This document shows positions 1-12,485 of a stretch of DNA of 64,000 nucleotides, piece after piece; position 1 is the stretch's first letter; every line of letters begins with the position of its first letter. The stretch is from Carettochelys insculpta (taxonomy: Eukaryota; Chordata; Testudines; Carettochelyidae): assembly GCF_033958435.1 (NCBI RefSeq), contig NC_134146.1, positions 53,711,501 through 53,775,500 on the forward strand, read 5' to 3'. The translations under genes were made by a program, and so were the position numbers. Under the pieces are notes generated by a model. It searched no databases. It was not told the DNA's origin and worked only from the letters and a program-made list of their open reading frames with translations.

Positions 1-200
1 GCTGGGTATACACAGGGGGTCTTGCCGGCAGCTTCATGCTAATGAGCAGTCTCACAATTGGAAATGGATGCTCATTAGCATAATCTCACAGCTGATTAGC
101 ATAGCCATGTGAGATCTTGCTGCTGGCAGATGCTTCTGCCAGTAGTAAACAGGCCATGTAGACTTGCCTCTGCTGGCAAAACCCCCCTCTGTCACCAGTC
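1..200. repeat. partial MITE-like repeat with inverted repeat
   Basis: A perfect 13-base inverted repeat occurs at about 36-48 and 69-81 (ATGCTAATGAGCA and its complement). The segment ends in a motif resembling short turtle MITE termini (GTAGACTTGCCTCTGCTGG). The left end is cut by the window. I cannot name the family. Confidence 0.4.
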
Positions 201-1238
201 CCTTATGCACTGCAATTTACTCTGAAATCAAAGCCTTGACTTAAGTTCTCCTTTTATAGTGTTCTTCAGAGACAGTCTGCTGTACCCCCACCTGGTCTTC
301 CTACCTATAGTGGTGATGTAGTTTTATAACAATAAGGACATTTTTCTGTCTGCCTTCTTTCCCGAGCTCTACAGAACCAAAGAGAAACCAGTGTCTTATA
401 TACCTTAGACATTAGACAGGCCTTAGCCTTCCACTTTGAACAGACTTAACTCTTCTGCAAGTTGACGCTGCTCTTTGTGGCAGATAGGATGAAAGGTCTA
501 CTGGTGTCCTCAAAGTGAAACTCATTCTGGATAACCACCTGCATTCAGGCTTACTACGAGGAGGTGAAAATCCTACCTCTGGCCATCATGACAGCCCATT
601 CTACGGGAGCTCAGAGCTACTCAGCAGTGTTACTCATGCAGTTACCAATCCAGAACATCTTTGGGACTTCTTCACGGTCATCCATTCATACTTTTGCATC
701 CTACTTTGCCAGGGGTTCTCAACACTTCTTTCTTTTTGAATCTCCCCCACTCCCTCCCACACACACATTCTATAAAAACTCCACAGCCCAGGTGTGCCAA
801 AATAACTAGTTTTCTGTATATAAAAGTTGGTACAATAAAAAGTCGTCTGCTTTTGAATGCAGAGGCTTTGAGCTGCTTGTTCCTGAAGTAAAAGCCTGGT
901 TCCTCATGGTACCATTTTGCGGACTCTTTTTTCAGATTTAAGTTGTCCTTTAAAGATTCTCAGTTTTTGTTGGTATTATTTTTTTTTAAATAAAGAAAAA
1001 AATGTTGAATTTGGTTCACGAAGAAACTTTTGAACCAGATGAAGTTTACTATTTGCTTTGTTCTAATTTCCAATGTGCTGGCATAAAACATATTTTGACA
1101 AGTTTTTTCTGTTCATATATTTTAATTGCTGGTAATTGATGGGGCAAGAATGAACCTAGTTTGAGTTCTATTTTAAATATAGTGAAATCAGATTCCTGTG
1201 CTGATTGCCAAAAAACTGGAATAAATTAACACTTTGTA
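201..1238. other. DLG1 intron, no feature seen
   Basis: AT-rich intronic sequence. The small open frames here lack family signatures, codon bias and splice sites that would suggest exons. I see no convincing repeat termini. Confidence 0.6.
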
Positions 1239-1812
1239 CAGTAAACCCCTGACTTAAGCGAATTCAACTTGTGCGTATCTTACATTAATGCAAGTCAAAA
1301 ATAACAAAGGAGTTGAAGAGGAAATACGTGAATATGCTCCTGGGATTCCTCTGTGCCCATCAGTGGTTTTTTGCTGGTATGCTGTACGCTGTACTAGCAC
1401 CTCTGCAGCCCCAGGTCAGATCCCTAGCCAGCTGGCAGGGGACCAGCCAGTCGTTTTGCTGGGAGATGACTGGGGCATGGAGTTAAACTGGCAGCTCCAG
1501 CCCCAGGGAGCCACAGGGATAGGGGAATCCCAGGCAGCCCTGAGTCTGGGAGCTAGCTGGGGGCAGAGCCCTGTCACCAGCACCACCCCGGGGTATCCCT
1601 GGCAGCAGGCTGGGCTGGGGGCAGAGCCCCACTGCCAGCACCAGCCCTGAGGGCTCCCCAGCAGCAGTGGGGCTGGCAGCCAGCTTGTGGTCTCTAACAG
1701 CACTAAAAAAAACACTGGATCTAATCCCCCCCGCCACTTCAAGTTATATAAAATCGGAGCTAGTCTGGTTTTCCAGGAATGCAATGAGCATGTAAATTAG
1801 GGGTCTGTTACA
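1239..1812 (+). mobile_element. non-autonomous Tigger/mariner-like element
   Basis: The segment starts with CAGTAAACCCCTGACTTA directly after TA. It ends near 1812 with a degenerate complement of the same terminus (AATTAGGGGTCTGTTA). The interior is GC-rich, with repeated CAGCCC/GGGCTG words, as in the copies at 19140, 24927 and 58555. The end is less certain than the start. Open frames inside are by-products of the GC-rich composition. Confidence 0.55.
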
Positions 1813-1964
1813 TACGAGGTTAGAAACCTCCGTCTCTTTGATTTTAAACTATATTCAAAAGTACCACCAGTTTTAGATATGAATATTCTTTCTTCAGTTG
1901 ACCTTCCAGTGCTGACTTCTACTTTAATTCTTTCATCCTGCAGAAATTTTCTGACTTAATAACT

Positions 1965-3690
1965 GTATGTAAAAATTAGGGCTATTTATTAATCACAGTT
2001 AACTCATGTGATTAGTGCAATAATTAGTCATGGTTAAAATGATCTTTAATCTGTTTTAATTGCACTTGTGATCAGTAGAATACCAGTTGAAATTTATTTT
2101 GTTTTCTACATTTTCATGTATATTGATTCCAATTACAACACAGAATACAAAGTGTACAGTGCTCACTATGTATTACTTTTACAAATATTTACACTGCAAA
2201 AGGTACTATTTTTCAGTTGGCTTCATAGAAATACCCTAGTGCAGTCTCTTTATCACAAAAATGCAACTTACAAATGTAGATTTGTTATATAACTTCATTC
2301 AAACCAAAACAGTCAAACTTTAGAACCTACATGTCCACTCAGTCCTACTTCTTGTTCAGCCAATCACTATGACAAATAAGTTTGTTTACATATGGAAGAT
2401 CATGCTGCCTGCTTCTAATTTTCAATGTCACCTACAAATGAGAACATGCATTTGTGAACACTTTTATATCTTCCATTGAAAGGCGTTTGCATGTAAGATA
2501 TGCTAAACAATCAAATGCTTCTTCATGCTTTGGCCACCGTTTGAGGACGTTTTTCCATGCTGACTAATGGTTGTTAAAATGCATTAATTATATTTATGAC
2601 TGAACTCCTGGGGTGAGATTTGTATGTGTCCTGCAGTTGCACTTGTGGTCTGCCATCTATTTCTCATCACAGTCTCAGATGCTGATCCAGCTCATGTTCA
2701 TTTCAAGAACCCTTTCACCTGAGATCTGACAAAATGTACAGAAGGTACTAATGTGAGATTTCTAAAGAACAATGAACCCAACTTTTAAGCATACAAAATC
2801 CCTTCCAAAATCCGAGAGGAGCAAGATGCAGAGGTTACTTTCAGAACTTTTAAAAGCTCTGTACTCCAGTGTGGAAATTATAGAACCTAAACCACCAGTG
2901 AAATCAGCCTTCTGCTGGTGGTGTCTGACTCAGATGATGGAAATGAACATATGGCAGTCTGCACTGTTTTGGGTCATTATCTAGCAAAGCCCATCATCAA
3001 CATGGATGCATGCCTTCTGCAATGGTATTAGAAGCACAAAGGGACTCTTTTAATTACTGACTCTAACAGTGATGTACAAATGCCTATTCAGAGGTTTAGG
3101 TGACATTTTAAGCAAGTAGCTGGCAACATTGTCTCCTGCAAAGGTAAACATACTATGAGGAGAGCTTGAAGGATTTGGGATTATTTAGTTTGCAGAAGAA
3201 AAGGGCGAGGGACAATTTGATAGCCACCTTCAACTTCCTGAAGAGGGGCTCTGAAGAGGATGGAGACAGTTCTCAGTAGTGATGGATGGCAGAACAAGGG
3301 ACAATGGTCTGAAGTGACTGAGGGAGAGGTGTAGGTTGGATATTAGGAAAAACTTTTTCACCAGAAGGGTGGTGAAGCACTGGAATGCTTTACTTAGAAG
3401 GGTGGTAGAATCTCCATCCCTAGAGGATTTTAAGTACTGGCTTGATATAGCCCTGTCTGGGATGATTTAGTTAGGGTTGATCCTGCTTTAGGCAGGGGCT
3501 GGACTAGATGACATCCTAACATTCTTTCCAGCCCTGGGATTCTATGATTCTGTGTGCTACTAGCTGTACAAAAAGTAGGACTGAGTGGACTTTCCAGATC
3601 ACATGTTTTACACTATTTTATATCTGAATGCAATTTTTTAGATATCATTCTACCTTTGTAATTTGAACTTTCAATTAATCAAATGACATT
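1965..3690 (+). mobile_element. hAT element remnant (ZBED-type), with CR1 inserted
   Basis: The left part (about 2325-2400) is the inverse of the right part (about 3557-3650); both contain the word for GTAGGACTGAGTGGAC and its complement, so the element has long inverted subterminal regions. Between them, 2765-3150 carries decayed coding sequence resembling the C-terminal part of a ZBED-like hAT transposase: SLPKSERSKMQRLLSELLKA, then after frameshifts the SDSDDENEH-like and LSGDI-like regions. Stops and frame changes make it a dead copy. A CR1 3' end sits inside at 3152-3556. Confidence 0.65.
3152..3556 (+). mobile_element. CR1 LINE 3' end fragment
   Basis: The segment reads as the last codons and 3' UTR of CR1: a decayed LFSLQKRR-like stretch, the [22 protein letters not shown] region, then the GGGCTGGACTAGATGACATC block and a terminal ATTCTATGATTCTGTG repeat. 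It is 5'-truncated and interrupts the hAT remnant at 1965-3690, so it is the younger insertion. Confidence 0.85.
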
Positions 3691-4335
3691 ATTCGTAAAA
3701 ATTTTGTATTCATGGGAATGTATTAGAAACAATCAAATATATGATGATATTACTATTACTACCATCAGCACCATATTGTGTGAGTTCGAGTTCTCTAACA
3801 AGACCACATTTTACCACGTTTTGTGCAAACACAACATAGTCTTCTCCAAAGAGGTTACAATCTAAGTGGAAGATAAGATGGAGACAATAAGGATTAGCAT
3901 GAAAGGTAGTGGTATCGACACACCAGTGGCTTAACCTTTGTCAGATTTTTTAGGCTTTTCAGCAAAGGTTATTTTGAGGCTTTGAAGGAGACTAATTAAA
4001 TAGATTGTGAACATTTATGGGGAGCTCTTCATAGCAATCCTCATCCTTCCAGTTTTCCAACACCATGTTTGTGTTGTTCTTCTGCTTTGCTATGTCCAAC
4101 ATGGATTATATTATTATTTGAGCAGGCAGTTGCCTTTGCCTTCTCTGTTTGTAAACAAAACACCATACATCAATCAGAGTTTTTTAGGGTCTAATAGATC
4201 TGAGGCATGATGGACTAAATGTAAGGATTACTGATCCAGAGCTGATTCAAGAAGTTTGAGAGAAACTATATGTGAAACTTAATGAAAGTTTATAGTTTTA
4301 GATTAAGGATGAGTTCATTTATTCTTTATCTTCAG
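3691..4335 (+). other. DLG1 intron just upstream of PDZ2 exon
   Basis: Apparently unique intronic sequence leading to the acceptor at 4334-4335. I see no repeat termini and no additional exon. Confidence 0.6.
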
Positions 4336-4480
4336 GTGAACAGTGTTTGCTTAGAAGAAGTTACACATGAAGAAGCAGTGACTGCCTTAAAAAACACATC
4401 TGATTTTGTTTATCTGAAAGTTGCAAAACCTACCAGCGTGTTCATGAATGATAATTATGCCCCTCCAGACATCACCAACT
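4336..4480 (+). CDS. DLG1: DLG1 coding exon: end of PDZ2 domain
   Basis: This exon encodes the C-terminal part of the second PDZ domain of the DLG1 (SAP97) scaffold, which organises receptors, channels and polarity proteins at cell junctions and synapses by binding their C-terminal peptides. The acceptor is a pyrimidine stretch ending CTTCAG just before GTG at 4336. The frame reads [15 protein letters not shown] and continues through the alpha-B helix ([11 protein letters not shown]), the last beta strand ([11 protein letters not shown]) and the start of the linker ([11 protein letters not shown]). The exon is 145 bp, enters in phase 0 and ends after the first base of a codon at a consensus donor GTAAGT (4481). 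[20 protein letters not shown] is typical of DLG1; DLG2 and DLG3 differ at several of these positions. The ATG upstream at 4282 is intronic and is not a start. The preceding exon lies outside the window. Confidence 0.96.
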
Positions 4481-5210
4481 GTAAGTTTAGCTCAACTTTA
4501 CTACTTAGCTCTTAATAGACATACCAGTCTTCAAAGTTTTGGTTAACACAAAATATGCGACATATTTTACACATTTATTTGAAGTTCTAAAAGTGAGAAT
4601 TTCATTGATGGGAAAATCTGATATTGGTGTGAAAATGTCATCCTAAGAATTAACAATTAAGTAGAAAGTTGTCATGGTCTAGCATGTTGAGCATGGGTCT
4701 ACAATCAGGATCTGTTTAGTAATGATTCTTTCTCTGCTATGAGTTTGTTGGACTTAGAGAAAGTGACTTAATATTTCTGTCTCAATATCAAATATGTACA
4801 ATGGATTTAGTATCTCCCTTTGATGGATATGGTAAGGGTCATTTGATGTATGTAAAATATTCTGTGCACAGTATATTTTTTGAAATGAGTAAAGAGAGAA
4901 TATTTTTATTGGTAGAATTCAGGGACATTTTAACTTTTCATTTAGTTTGTTCTTGCTTCCAAATTTTACCTGATCAGATTTCACAGAGGTCTGGACTATG
5001 CATATTTTTCTCTTTAATGAGCACAGTAACGTACAGAAAATGTGAACAAGTAAAGACTATCTGATACTGAAATTCCCCAGTTTTTTCAGAAGTACATCTT
5101 AGCTCTAACGTGATTATAATAATTCCCAGACCACTTCCCCCCACCGATGGGGACACAGCATCACAGCATACACAAGTTTCCTTTAGGAAGAATATAAACT
5201 AGAGTATAAG
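4481..5210 (+). other. DLG1 intron downstream of PDZ2 exon
   Basis: AT-rich intron after the GTAAGT donor. Nothing else can be supported. Confidence 0.6.
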
Positions 5211-5218
5211 CTTTCCTA

Positions 5219-5762
5219 GGCAGAGTGCTGAAATTTGACCTTTTGACCTCTACATGTGTTACAAATGCCAGTGATACTTTTTAAAGTCTCTAATAGTCCT
5301 ATTTACAACTGCTTCATTAATAAATAAATTAAGATGCAGAGTTTTACTGTTTCAGTGTTATCTCAAAAGTGTTATCCAGGATTTTAATGCAGACTGACCC
5401 TCTCTTATCCTGGATTTTCTGTTTCAGCAACATCTGTGGTCCAACCCAACCATGAATGTTCCTGAACCTGGGAGCCCCAGCCTCAGAGTTTACAGGGGAC
5501 TGGGGCTCAATGGGTCTGGTAGGCAGCCCCAGTGCCTGGGAGTGGAGATGCCACAGGCCCTGGACAGGGAGGCAAGACAGCCTGGGGTGTCCAGTTGCTG
5601 GCATCCTGGGGACAGATGGCCTCTGGCTGGCCCCAGGCAGGAAGCCCTGTGGCAAGCTGCATGCGTGGGAGGAGGGACGGGTCAGGGCTCCTGTCATGTG
5701 CCAAATTAAATCGGTTTGCATGCCACTCTTGGCGCACATGCCAGGGGTTGCCAACCCTGGTA
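5219..5762. mobile_element. hAT-like non-autonomous element (CAGGGGTC family)
   Basis: The left edge carries AGAGTGCTGAAATTTGACC, the same word found in the copy at 38884. The right edge is CCAGGGGTTGCCAACCCTGG, a typical CAGGGGTTG-type hAT terminus. The interior is GC-rich and non-coding in all frames. Exact ends and any 8-bp duplication were not resolved. Confidence 0.55.
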
Positions 5763-5984
5763 TAAACCTTGCATGACAGAGGCTGATCAGATCACTTAAT
5801 GCTCCACTGAACAGTTCTCAAAAATTTATAGTGGTGGAGGTGTGGTATAAGAATCTGTGCAGACTAGAAACATGAAAATGTATAGTTAAAGTACTTTTGA
5901 TACTATAAAAGGAAAAATATAATAGCACCATAAGAGAGAAAAATAGGAACCTAATATAGGTTTTTAAAATTCAGTCAGATCAAG

Positions 5985-7215
5985 CATCCCATATATTAAA
6001 ATGTCATAGTCAAGAAGATGTCAGTGCTTTGACTGTGGATATCTCTAGGATGTTTTGAAAATGTCCTTTGTTGAAAAGGGGTGTTCATGATGTTAAGTTC
6101 ATGTTCTGAACGCTTGGTCGAGCAAAATTCCATTTTAGTTGTTTTTACCAACTCCTTCTTTCCCGATTGTTCCTTTGCACATGCGTGAAATCCCCCAGAA
6201 AGATGATCTCATCTTCTTGAGGGGGTTCTGATAAAATGGGTTCCAGCTGAGAGTAGCAATTTTCCTTTTCGTCCTCATCAACGTCCAGTGTTGGTGTGCA
6301 GGTGCTCCCAATAGTTTCCTGTTGCCAACTGTTACCTTGGAGAGGCACCTTATGAGCTTCTTCCTTATAGCAAAGTCCACTCCCTGCAATCCAGGTTCAT
6401 CCAGAGATTTTTGCCTTCCAGAGGTTGACATATCCTTTTTCCTCCCTCACCTGTCCTTCATCAGCTCTTCTAGTTTCAGACAAGGTAGCAATATTGAGGT
6501 TAAACCGACTCAGTGCATGAGTAATAATGGCTGTATGTCACTCATGTTGGTCACTGTGTGAGCTGTCCATCAGGGTCCGTACATTCCAAGTTGCAAAATT
6601 GAAAAGTTTCTTACATGTTCGACCACTGGGATGGGGATCCTGCTGGATGCAGCTATCCACCCAAGAGGAACAGAAGCAAGTCTATTTTTAGGGCACCATT
6701 TCTAGTCCAGTCCCATGTGGGGTGAGCAGAGTGGGTCCTAAAAAGGACTGTTCAGTCATGGATGCAGATGCAGAAATGCTCGATCTGCCTCAGTCCTTGA
6801 ACAAACGACTGAATCACACGCATGCTGCCTGTGCATCGGTTGGTGACCAGGAACTTGTGGATCTCACTGTCCTGTTCCCATTGCCACCTGCCAATTGCCA
6901 CTGGACTTCTGACTTGTGCAAGTATTGTTTTCCCAAAACTGAAAGATGCCTGTGTTGACACTGTAGTGACTTAAGCATCTTTATCCTTGACAGATAGAAG
7001 GGTTGAAATAAATGACAGACACCACAGCAGCTTTCCTCTGCATTCACAGCCATTATATTATAAAACAGTTTCACCTCCATTGTGCAGTTATTCTCTGTCT
7101 GCTATGCCATTGAGGACTTTGCAGATAACCTTTTGTCTGGAAACTCGCCCTTGGCTGTTCTGCCTTGGTGACTCTAAGGGAGTACATGAATCCAAGTAGC
7201 ATCATTCTCTGGATC
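5985..7215 (-). mobile_element. RTE-like LINE, 5' UTR and endonuclease part, inverted
   Basis: On the minus strand, starting near 6600, the sequence reads as an apurinic-type endonuclease N-terminus: ATWNVRTLMDSS, then NLNIATLSETR, an LEPILSEPPQEDE stretch and FLGDF, continuing decayed to a region like WMHPRSKHWHLLDY near 6000. The 6600-7215 part would be the 5' UTR. Stops and frameshifts are frequent, so it is old. It lies head to head with the + strand body of the same family at 7220-10065, which suggests a single insertion with an inverted 5' end. Confidence 0.65.
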
Positions 7216-7219
7216 ATTG

Positions 7220-10065
7220 AAACACTCATGCCTCTCCACTACCGCAAGGTGGTGCTCCATGGAAAGGAATCCATGTCATTGTTCGTGGCCGACATCCCAA
7301 TGGTGTGCCTCTCCAGAGCAATGACAAGTGTCTATTGCTGAAGTTATCACCTCATTCAATCCACAGTGAAAATAAATGTTACCACAAAATGGAGGCTGCA
7401 AGAGAAGCAGGTCAGGTACAAGCTGAAGGTTCGAGATCTGAAAGACTCCATTATGTGTGACCACTTCCAAGCAGTCGTAGAAGAAAAGCTTTCCTCAGAA
7501 TTTCCAAAAGAAATGAAAGAACACTGGAGCCAGCTGAAAGCAGTAATCAATGCCTGTGAGGAAACCATAGGTTATTAAACCAGAAAACATCCGGACTGGT
7601 TTGATGAGAATGATGCTGAAATTGGGCAATTCATCAGTGAGAAGAGAGTGGCATTTTGAGCATGGCAGAAGGATGTAGATTGTAATACAAAGAGAAGCCC
7701 ATGCCAAATTGAGGTCAGAAGTGTAGCATAAAACCAGAGAACTCAAGAACAAATGGTGGACTGAGAAAGCACAAAAGCACACAACACGTGGTTTCTTCAG
7801 TGCCATTAAGGCTCTCTATGGGCCTGTTTGTTATGGCATGAATCCCCTTCACTCTAAGCGTGAAACAACAGTTCTGAAGGACAACACAACCATCAATTTT
7901 TGATGGAAAGAGCATTTTGGAGGTGGTCTTAACCATAACTCCATGCGTGCAGACAATGTCCTTGAGGGAATTCCCCAAAAACCTCTGATGGATGAACTTT
8001 GAGACTATCCTGATTTGCATGAGGTACACAGTGCCACTAAGCAGATGAAGAACAAGTCAGTAGGTCCATGTGGGATCCCTGCTGAAATTTTTAAAGATGG
8101 GGACTAGAGGTAATTCAGCAGCTTTACTTACTCATCCTTAACCTTTGGTTAAAGGAGGAGTTACCCAGTGAAATAAGGGCTGCCCTTAGTGTCCTCCTCT
8201 TCAAGAAAGGGGATAAAGGAGACTGTGGAAATTATTGTGGTATCTCTCTCTTTGCCATTGCAGGCAAAGTTGTGGCACAGATATTTGCAACTCACCTTCT
8301 GCCTTTTGTCAGAAGAAATTTTACCAGGGTTGTTTACAACCATGTTGAGGAGTTGTGGCCATGAACTTCAAAGCATGGCAGCAGCAAGAAAAGCATCAGG
8401 AAGAAAACAAACCACTATAAATAGCTCTTATTGATCTAAGTAAAGACTTTGATTCAGTGAGTTGCCATGCCCTCTCAATTGTATGTTTGAAGATTGGACA
8501 TCCTCATAAAGATATTAATGTCCTAAATTTGCTGCATGAAAGTGACTCGTCTGAATAGTACTAACTCCCGTCTTTCAGATGTACAATCACAGATGTGTGA
8601 TCTTTCACAGTACAAACAGGAGACAAATAGGGCTGCATCATTGCCACAAACATGCCTGTGGATTTTATTGCACTCGTTCTTTATTTAATCACTGGGAATC
8701 TCCCATTTGGTGTTGAAGCCATTTATAGAATAAAGGGAAAGATGTTCAGGCTTAGCTGACTGAAAGCTAAGACTAAGATTTCCACTGTATGTATTGTGGA
8801 ACTTTAATATGCTGATGAAAACACAGTTTTTGCCCACTGTGAGACAGATCTTCAAACTATCCTGAATGTGTTTTGCCAATGCTTACACATGTCTTGGTCT
8901 CATGCTTGACATCAAGAAGACCAAAGTGCTCTATCAGCCCTTTCCAAATGAGGTACAGTAAACTCTGGATTAACTGGCATTCTGTCATCCAGAAGTCTCA
9001 GGTAATTGACATTTTAACCGTAAGACACATCACATTCTTTTCGTTACGTTTTCCATAAGTACCGAATGGTGAAAGTAAATACAAATAAATACAGCGCATA
9101 AAGTATGTTGACAGTGTACAATACTACTATTGTTGGTAAATAAAATACTCTGCATACATTTTATTGGTTTCTTAATATTTAATCTTGTTTTGTGTAGTGT
9201 TATGCACTGCTAGATATACTTCTGTATTACCCAGAATATTTGAATATCCAGCAACCTCCTGGTCCCAGGGCTGCTGGACATGAGAGTTTACTATTTAACA
9301 TGCTCCACCTATTAAAATCAGTGGGGAAGTACTGGAGAATGTCGATCATTTCCTCTACCTTGGAAGTCATCTCATATCCAAGGCAGATATTGATGCAGAA
9401 ATCCAACACTCCCTGAGCTGTGCCAGTGCGTCCTTTGCTTGTTTATAGCACAGATTTTTTGAAGATCACAACACTTGAACAGACATTAAGTTTCTTGTTT
9501 ATGAGGCTGTTATTCTTCCAACATTGTTGCAGGAGTGTGAAACTTGAACAACCTACAGACATCCCTTGAAAGTCCTTGGGAGGCATCTCCAATGCTGCCT
9601 CTGCAAGATCTTAAAGATCAAATGGGAAGACATATGTACCACCATTAGAGTTCTGTAAAAGGCAAATGCTGCCAGCATTGAAGAAATGATCACTCATCAG
9701 CAACACTGCCATATTGGTCATGTTGTCCAGATGGCAGACCATCACCTCCCAAAACAGGTCCTTTTCTCTCTGCTGAAAGAAGAGTATCCTAACGTTGGAA
9801 GTCATTGGAAGCATTGTAAGAAATTGCTGAAGGATAATTTAAATAAGTGCAATATTAACCTTGACACTTTGGAGACATCACCCAGGATCGCTCAAGATGG
9901 AGAGAATAATACACGATGGTCCCCTGCATTTTGAACTTGCCCACCAACAATCTGTGGAGGACAAGTGGCACAGGAGAAAGTAGAGACTGGTTATCCGTCA
10001 TAGTTAGCAGCCTGTACCTGAAAACGTGTTTCTCGCTATAATAAAACTTGAGATTCAAAGATAGG
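7220..10065 (+). mobile_element. RTE-like LINE body (endonuclease end and RT), decayed
   Basis: The + strand carries a decayed EN-RT protein. In order it shows a CATTGTTCGTGGCC-type EN segment, KWRLQEKQVRYKLKVRDLKD, the linker TRKHPDWFDENDAEI, FFSAIKALYGP, a fingers region (KGDKGDCGNYCGISLFAIAG), the catalytic YADD position altered to LQYADENTVFAHCETDLQ, then VLENVDHFLYLGSHL and a C-terminal HIGHVVQM-like motif. The altered YADE and many stops show it is inactive. A Tigger-like element interrupts it at 8956-9293. Confidence 0.75.
8956..9293. mobile_element. Tigger/mariner-like MITE inside RTE copy
   Basis: It begins CAGTAAACTCTGGATTAACTGGC after TA and ends with the near complement (GCTGGACATGAGAGTTTACTA). 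The RTE reading frame resumes on the far side. The interior is AT-rich and non-coding. Confidence 0.65.
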
Positions 10066-10985
10066 CCTTATCAGCTACCTGAAGATCCACAACTCCCATG
10101 AAAGATGATCGTACTTAGTAAAAAGTGATTGCTATCATTATCACGTTAAAATGCCTTGATGAGGGAGTTACTGCATGGTATAACTCTGAAAAGACTTTAT
10201 TAATGGGGAAGTGTTGATAGCCTCTTACTTCTAATTGAAATATTCCTAGCTTGAAGATTATGCCCTTCTGACTCTTACCTATAAATGATTAGAAGTAGTT
10301 TTCATTCATGAAAGTTCTTTTTTGTAGGGGTGCCTAAGGATCCCCCTTTTTTCTGGGAGTGCTGTTGTGGCTTTTCTCCCACCTGCTTTTTGTAGGAGGG
10401 AGAGTATATCTAAAATACCCTTCTTCCGGCTTCAAGAATGTTGTCATCTATCTATGCTCCTTCCCAGTAAATGACAGGAATAATTCTGTTTGTCTTGGAG
10501 GAAAGAAATCTGTATTCCATCCAGAAGCAGTATTTGTAGTTTGTTTCTGCAAAGAATGAAGAAGTTGTGAGAGATCTACCTAAAGATCTTCCTTATAGAC
10601 CCCCATTGCATATTGACGTGAGAATGGTGAGAGGGGCCCCCTTGAGCATGGCTTCAGCCAGAATCAGGGCCCTTCCCTTCCCACAAGTTCAGAGAAGGGG
10701 ACATGGGCTGTCCCAGAAAGACAGAAGAAAGTTTCTCTGTCCAAGTCCTCAAACAAGAGGCAAAGTTCCCCATCTCACTCTAAGTTGAGTTAGCACATTG
10801 TATTCCAGTTTGGTACCATCTTATTCAACTGCAGATGGGGGTTCTGGGGTTCCCTACACATCTAGGGATGTGGTTGACTGTCTCATGTAGTGGCACCCAG
10901 ATCACTTCTGCAGGGTTATGTGGTTGGAAGGTGATGGAGTTACAAAACTCCAGAGGTCACAGATTCAAGTCTCCGCTGTCAGCGG
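10066..10985 (+). other. intron, possible DIRS gag/RT remnant at 10560-10800
   Basis: Most of this stretch shows nothing clear. About 10620-10790 has an arginine/glutamine-rich reading (QRRGHGLSQKDRRKFLCPSP) resembling the end of turtle DIRS gag proteins, but the match is weak. Confidence 0.3.
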
Positions 10986-12485
10986 TTGCATGGGGAATCC
11001 AAACAATATGAAGAGTCCAGTGCAAGACAGTACTCAAAACAACACTGAAACATCTTTGGACACAGACTGGCTAACCTAGTGAGGAGGGCTTTAAACTAGG
11101 TTTGATGGAGACAGGGGAGGAAAGCCTACAGTTGAGTAGAGAAGATAGAGACCTGGGAGATGGGTCAGAAATGGGAGGGAGTGCAGGCTATAACAGCAGA
11201 GAAAAAGGAGGGTCAGGGCAAAACTGGGACGCAAGATCAAATCAATATCTTAGATGCATATATACAAATGCAAGAAGTATGATAATAAGCAGGAAGAACT
11301 GGAAGTGCTAATAAATAAATACAACTATGACACTGTTGGCATTGCAGAAACTTGGTGGGATAATACACATGATTGGACTGTTGATATGGAAGGGTACAGC
11401 TTGCTCGGGAAGGATAGATGGGAAAAAGGGAGGAGGTGTTGCCTTCTTTATTAAAGAGGTACACACTTGGACTGAGGTGGAGATGGACATAGGAAATGGA
11501 TGTGTTGAGAGCCTCTGGATTAAGCTAAAAGGGGTAAAAAACAAGGGTGATGTCCTGCTAGGAATCTACTACAGGCCACCTACTCAGATGGAAGAGGTAG
11601 ATGGGGCTTTTTTTAAACAACTAACAAAATTATCCAGGGCCCAGGATTTGGTAGTAATGGGGGACTTTCAGCTATCCAGATATATGTTGGGAAACTAACA
11701 CAGTAACACACAGACTATCCAATAAGTTCTTGGACTGCAGTGGAGACAACTTTTTATTTCAGAAGGCTGAAAAACCTAATGTGGGGAGGGAAGCTGTCCT
11801 AGATTTGAGTTTAAAAAATAGGGAGGAGCTAATTGAGAATCTGAAAGTGGAAGGCAGCTTGGGTGACAGTGATCATAGTGAAATCATAGAGTTCACATTT
11901 TAAGGAAGGGAAGAAGGGAAAACAGCAAAATAGAGGCAATGGATTTCAGGAAGGCAGATTTTGGTAAATTCAGAGAGCTGGTAGGTAAGGTTCCATGGGA
12001 AGCAAGACTGAAGGGAAAAACAACGGAGGAGAGTTAGCAGTTTTTCAAAGGGACATTATTAAGAGCCCAAAAGCAAGCTATTCCCCTGCATAGGAAAGAT
12101 AAGAAAATATGACAAAATCTGCCTTGGCTTAACCAGGAAATCTTGCGTGATCTCAAAATAAAAAAAGAACTCCTGTAAAAATGGAATATAGGACAAATTA
12201 CAAAGGATGAATATAGGCAAACAACACAGGAATGCAGGGGCAAGATTAGAAAGGCAAAGGCACAAAATGAGCTCAACTTAGCTACAGGCATAAGGGGAAG
12301 CAAGAAGAATTTTTATAAATACATTAAAAGCAAGAGGAAGACCAAGGATAAGGTAGGCCTATTGCTCAGTGAGGAGGGAAAAACAGTAATGGGAAATTTG
12401 GAAATGGCAGAGATGCTTAATAACTTCTTTGTTTCGGTCTTCACTGAGAAGTCTGAAGAAGGAGTGCCTAACATAGTGAATGCTA

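Noticed and set aside
1288..1784. Open frames of 120 and 122 codons on both strands
   Set aside because: Both are inside the GC-rich Tigger-like repeat, overlap each other and match no family.
4282..4515. DLG1 start codon at 4282
   Set aside because: The ATG is in the intron; the acceptor CAG at 4333-4335 and PDZ2 homology begin the exon at 4336.
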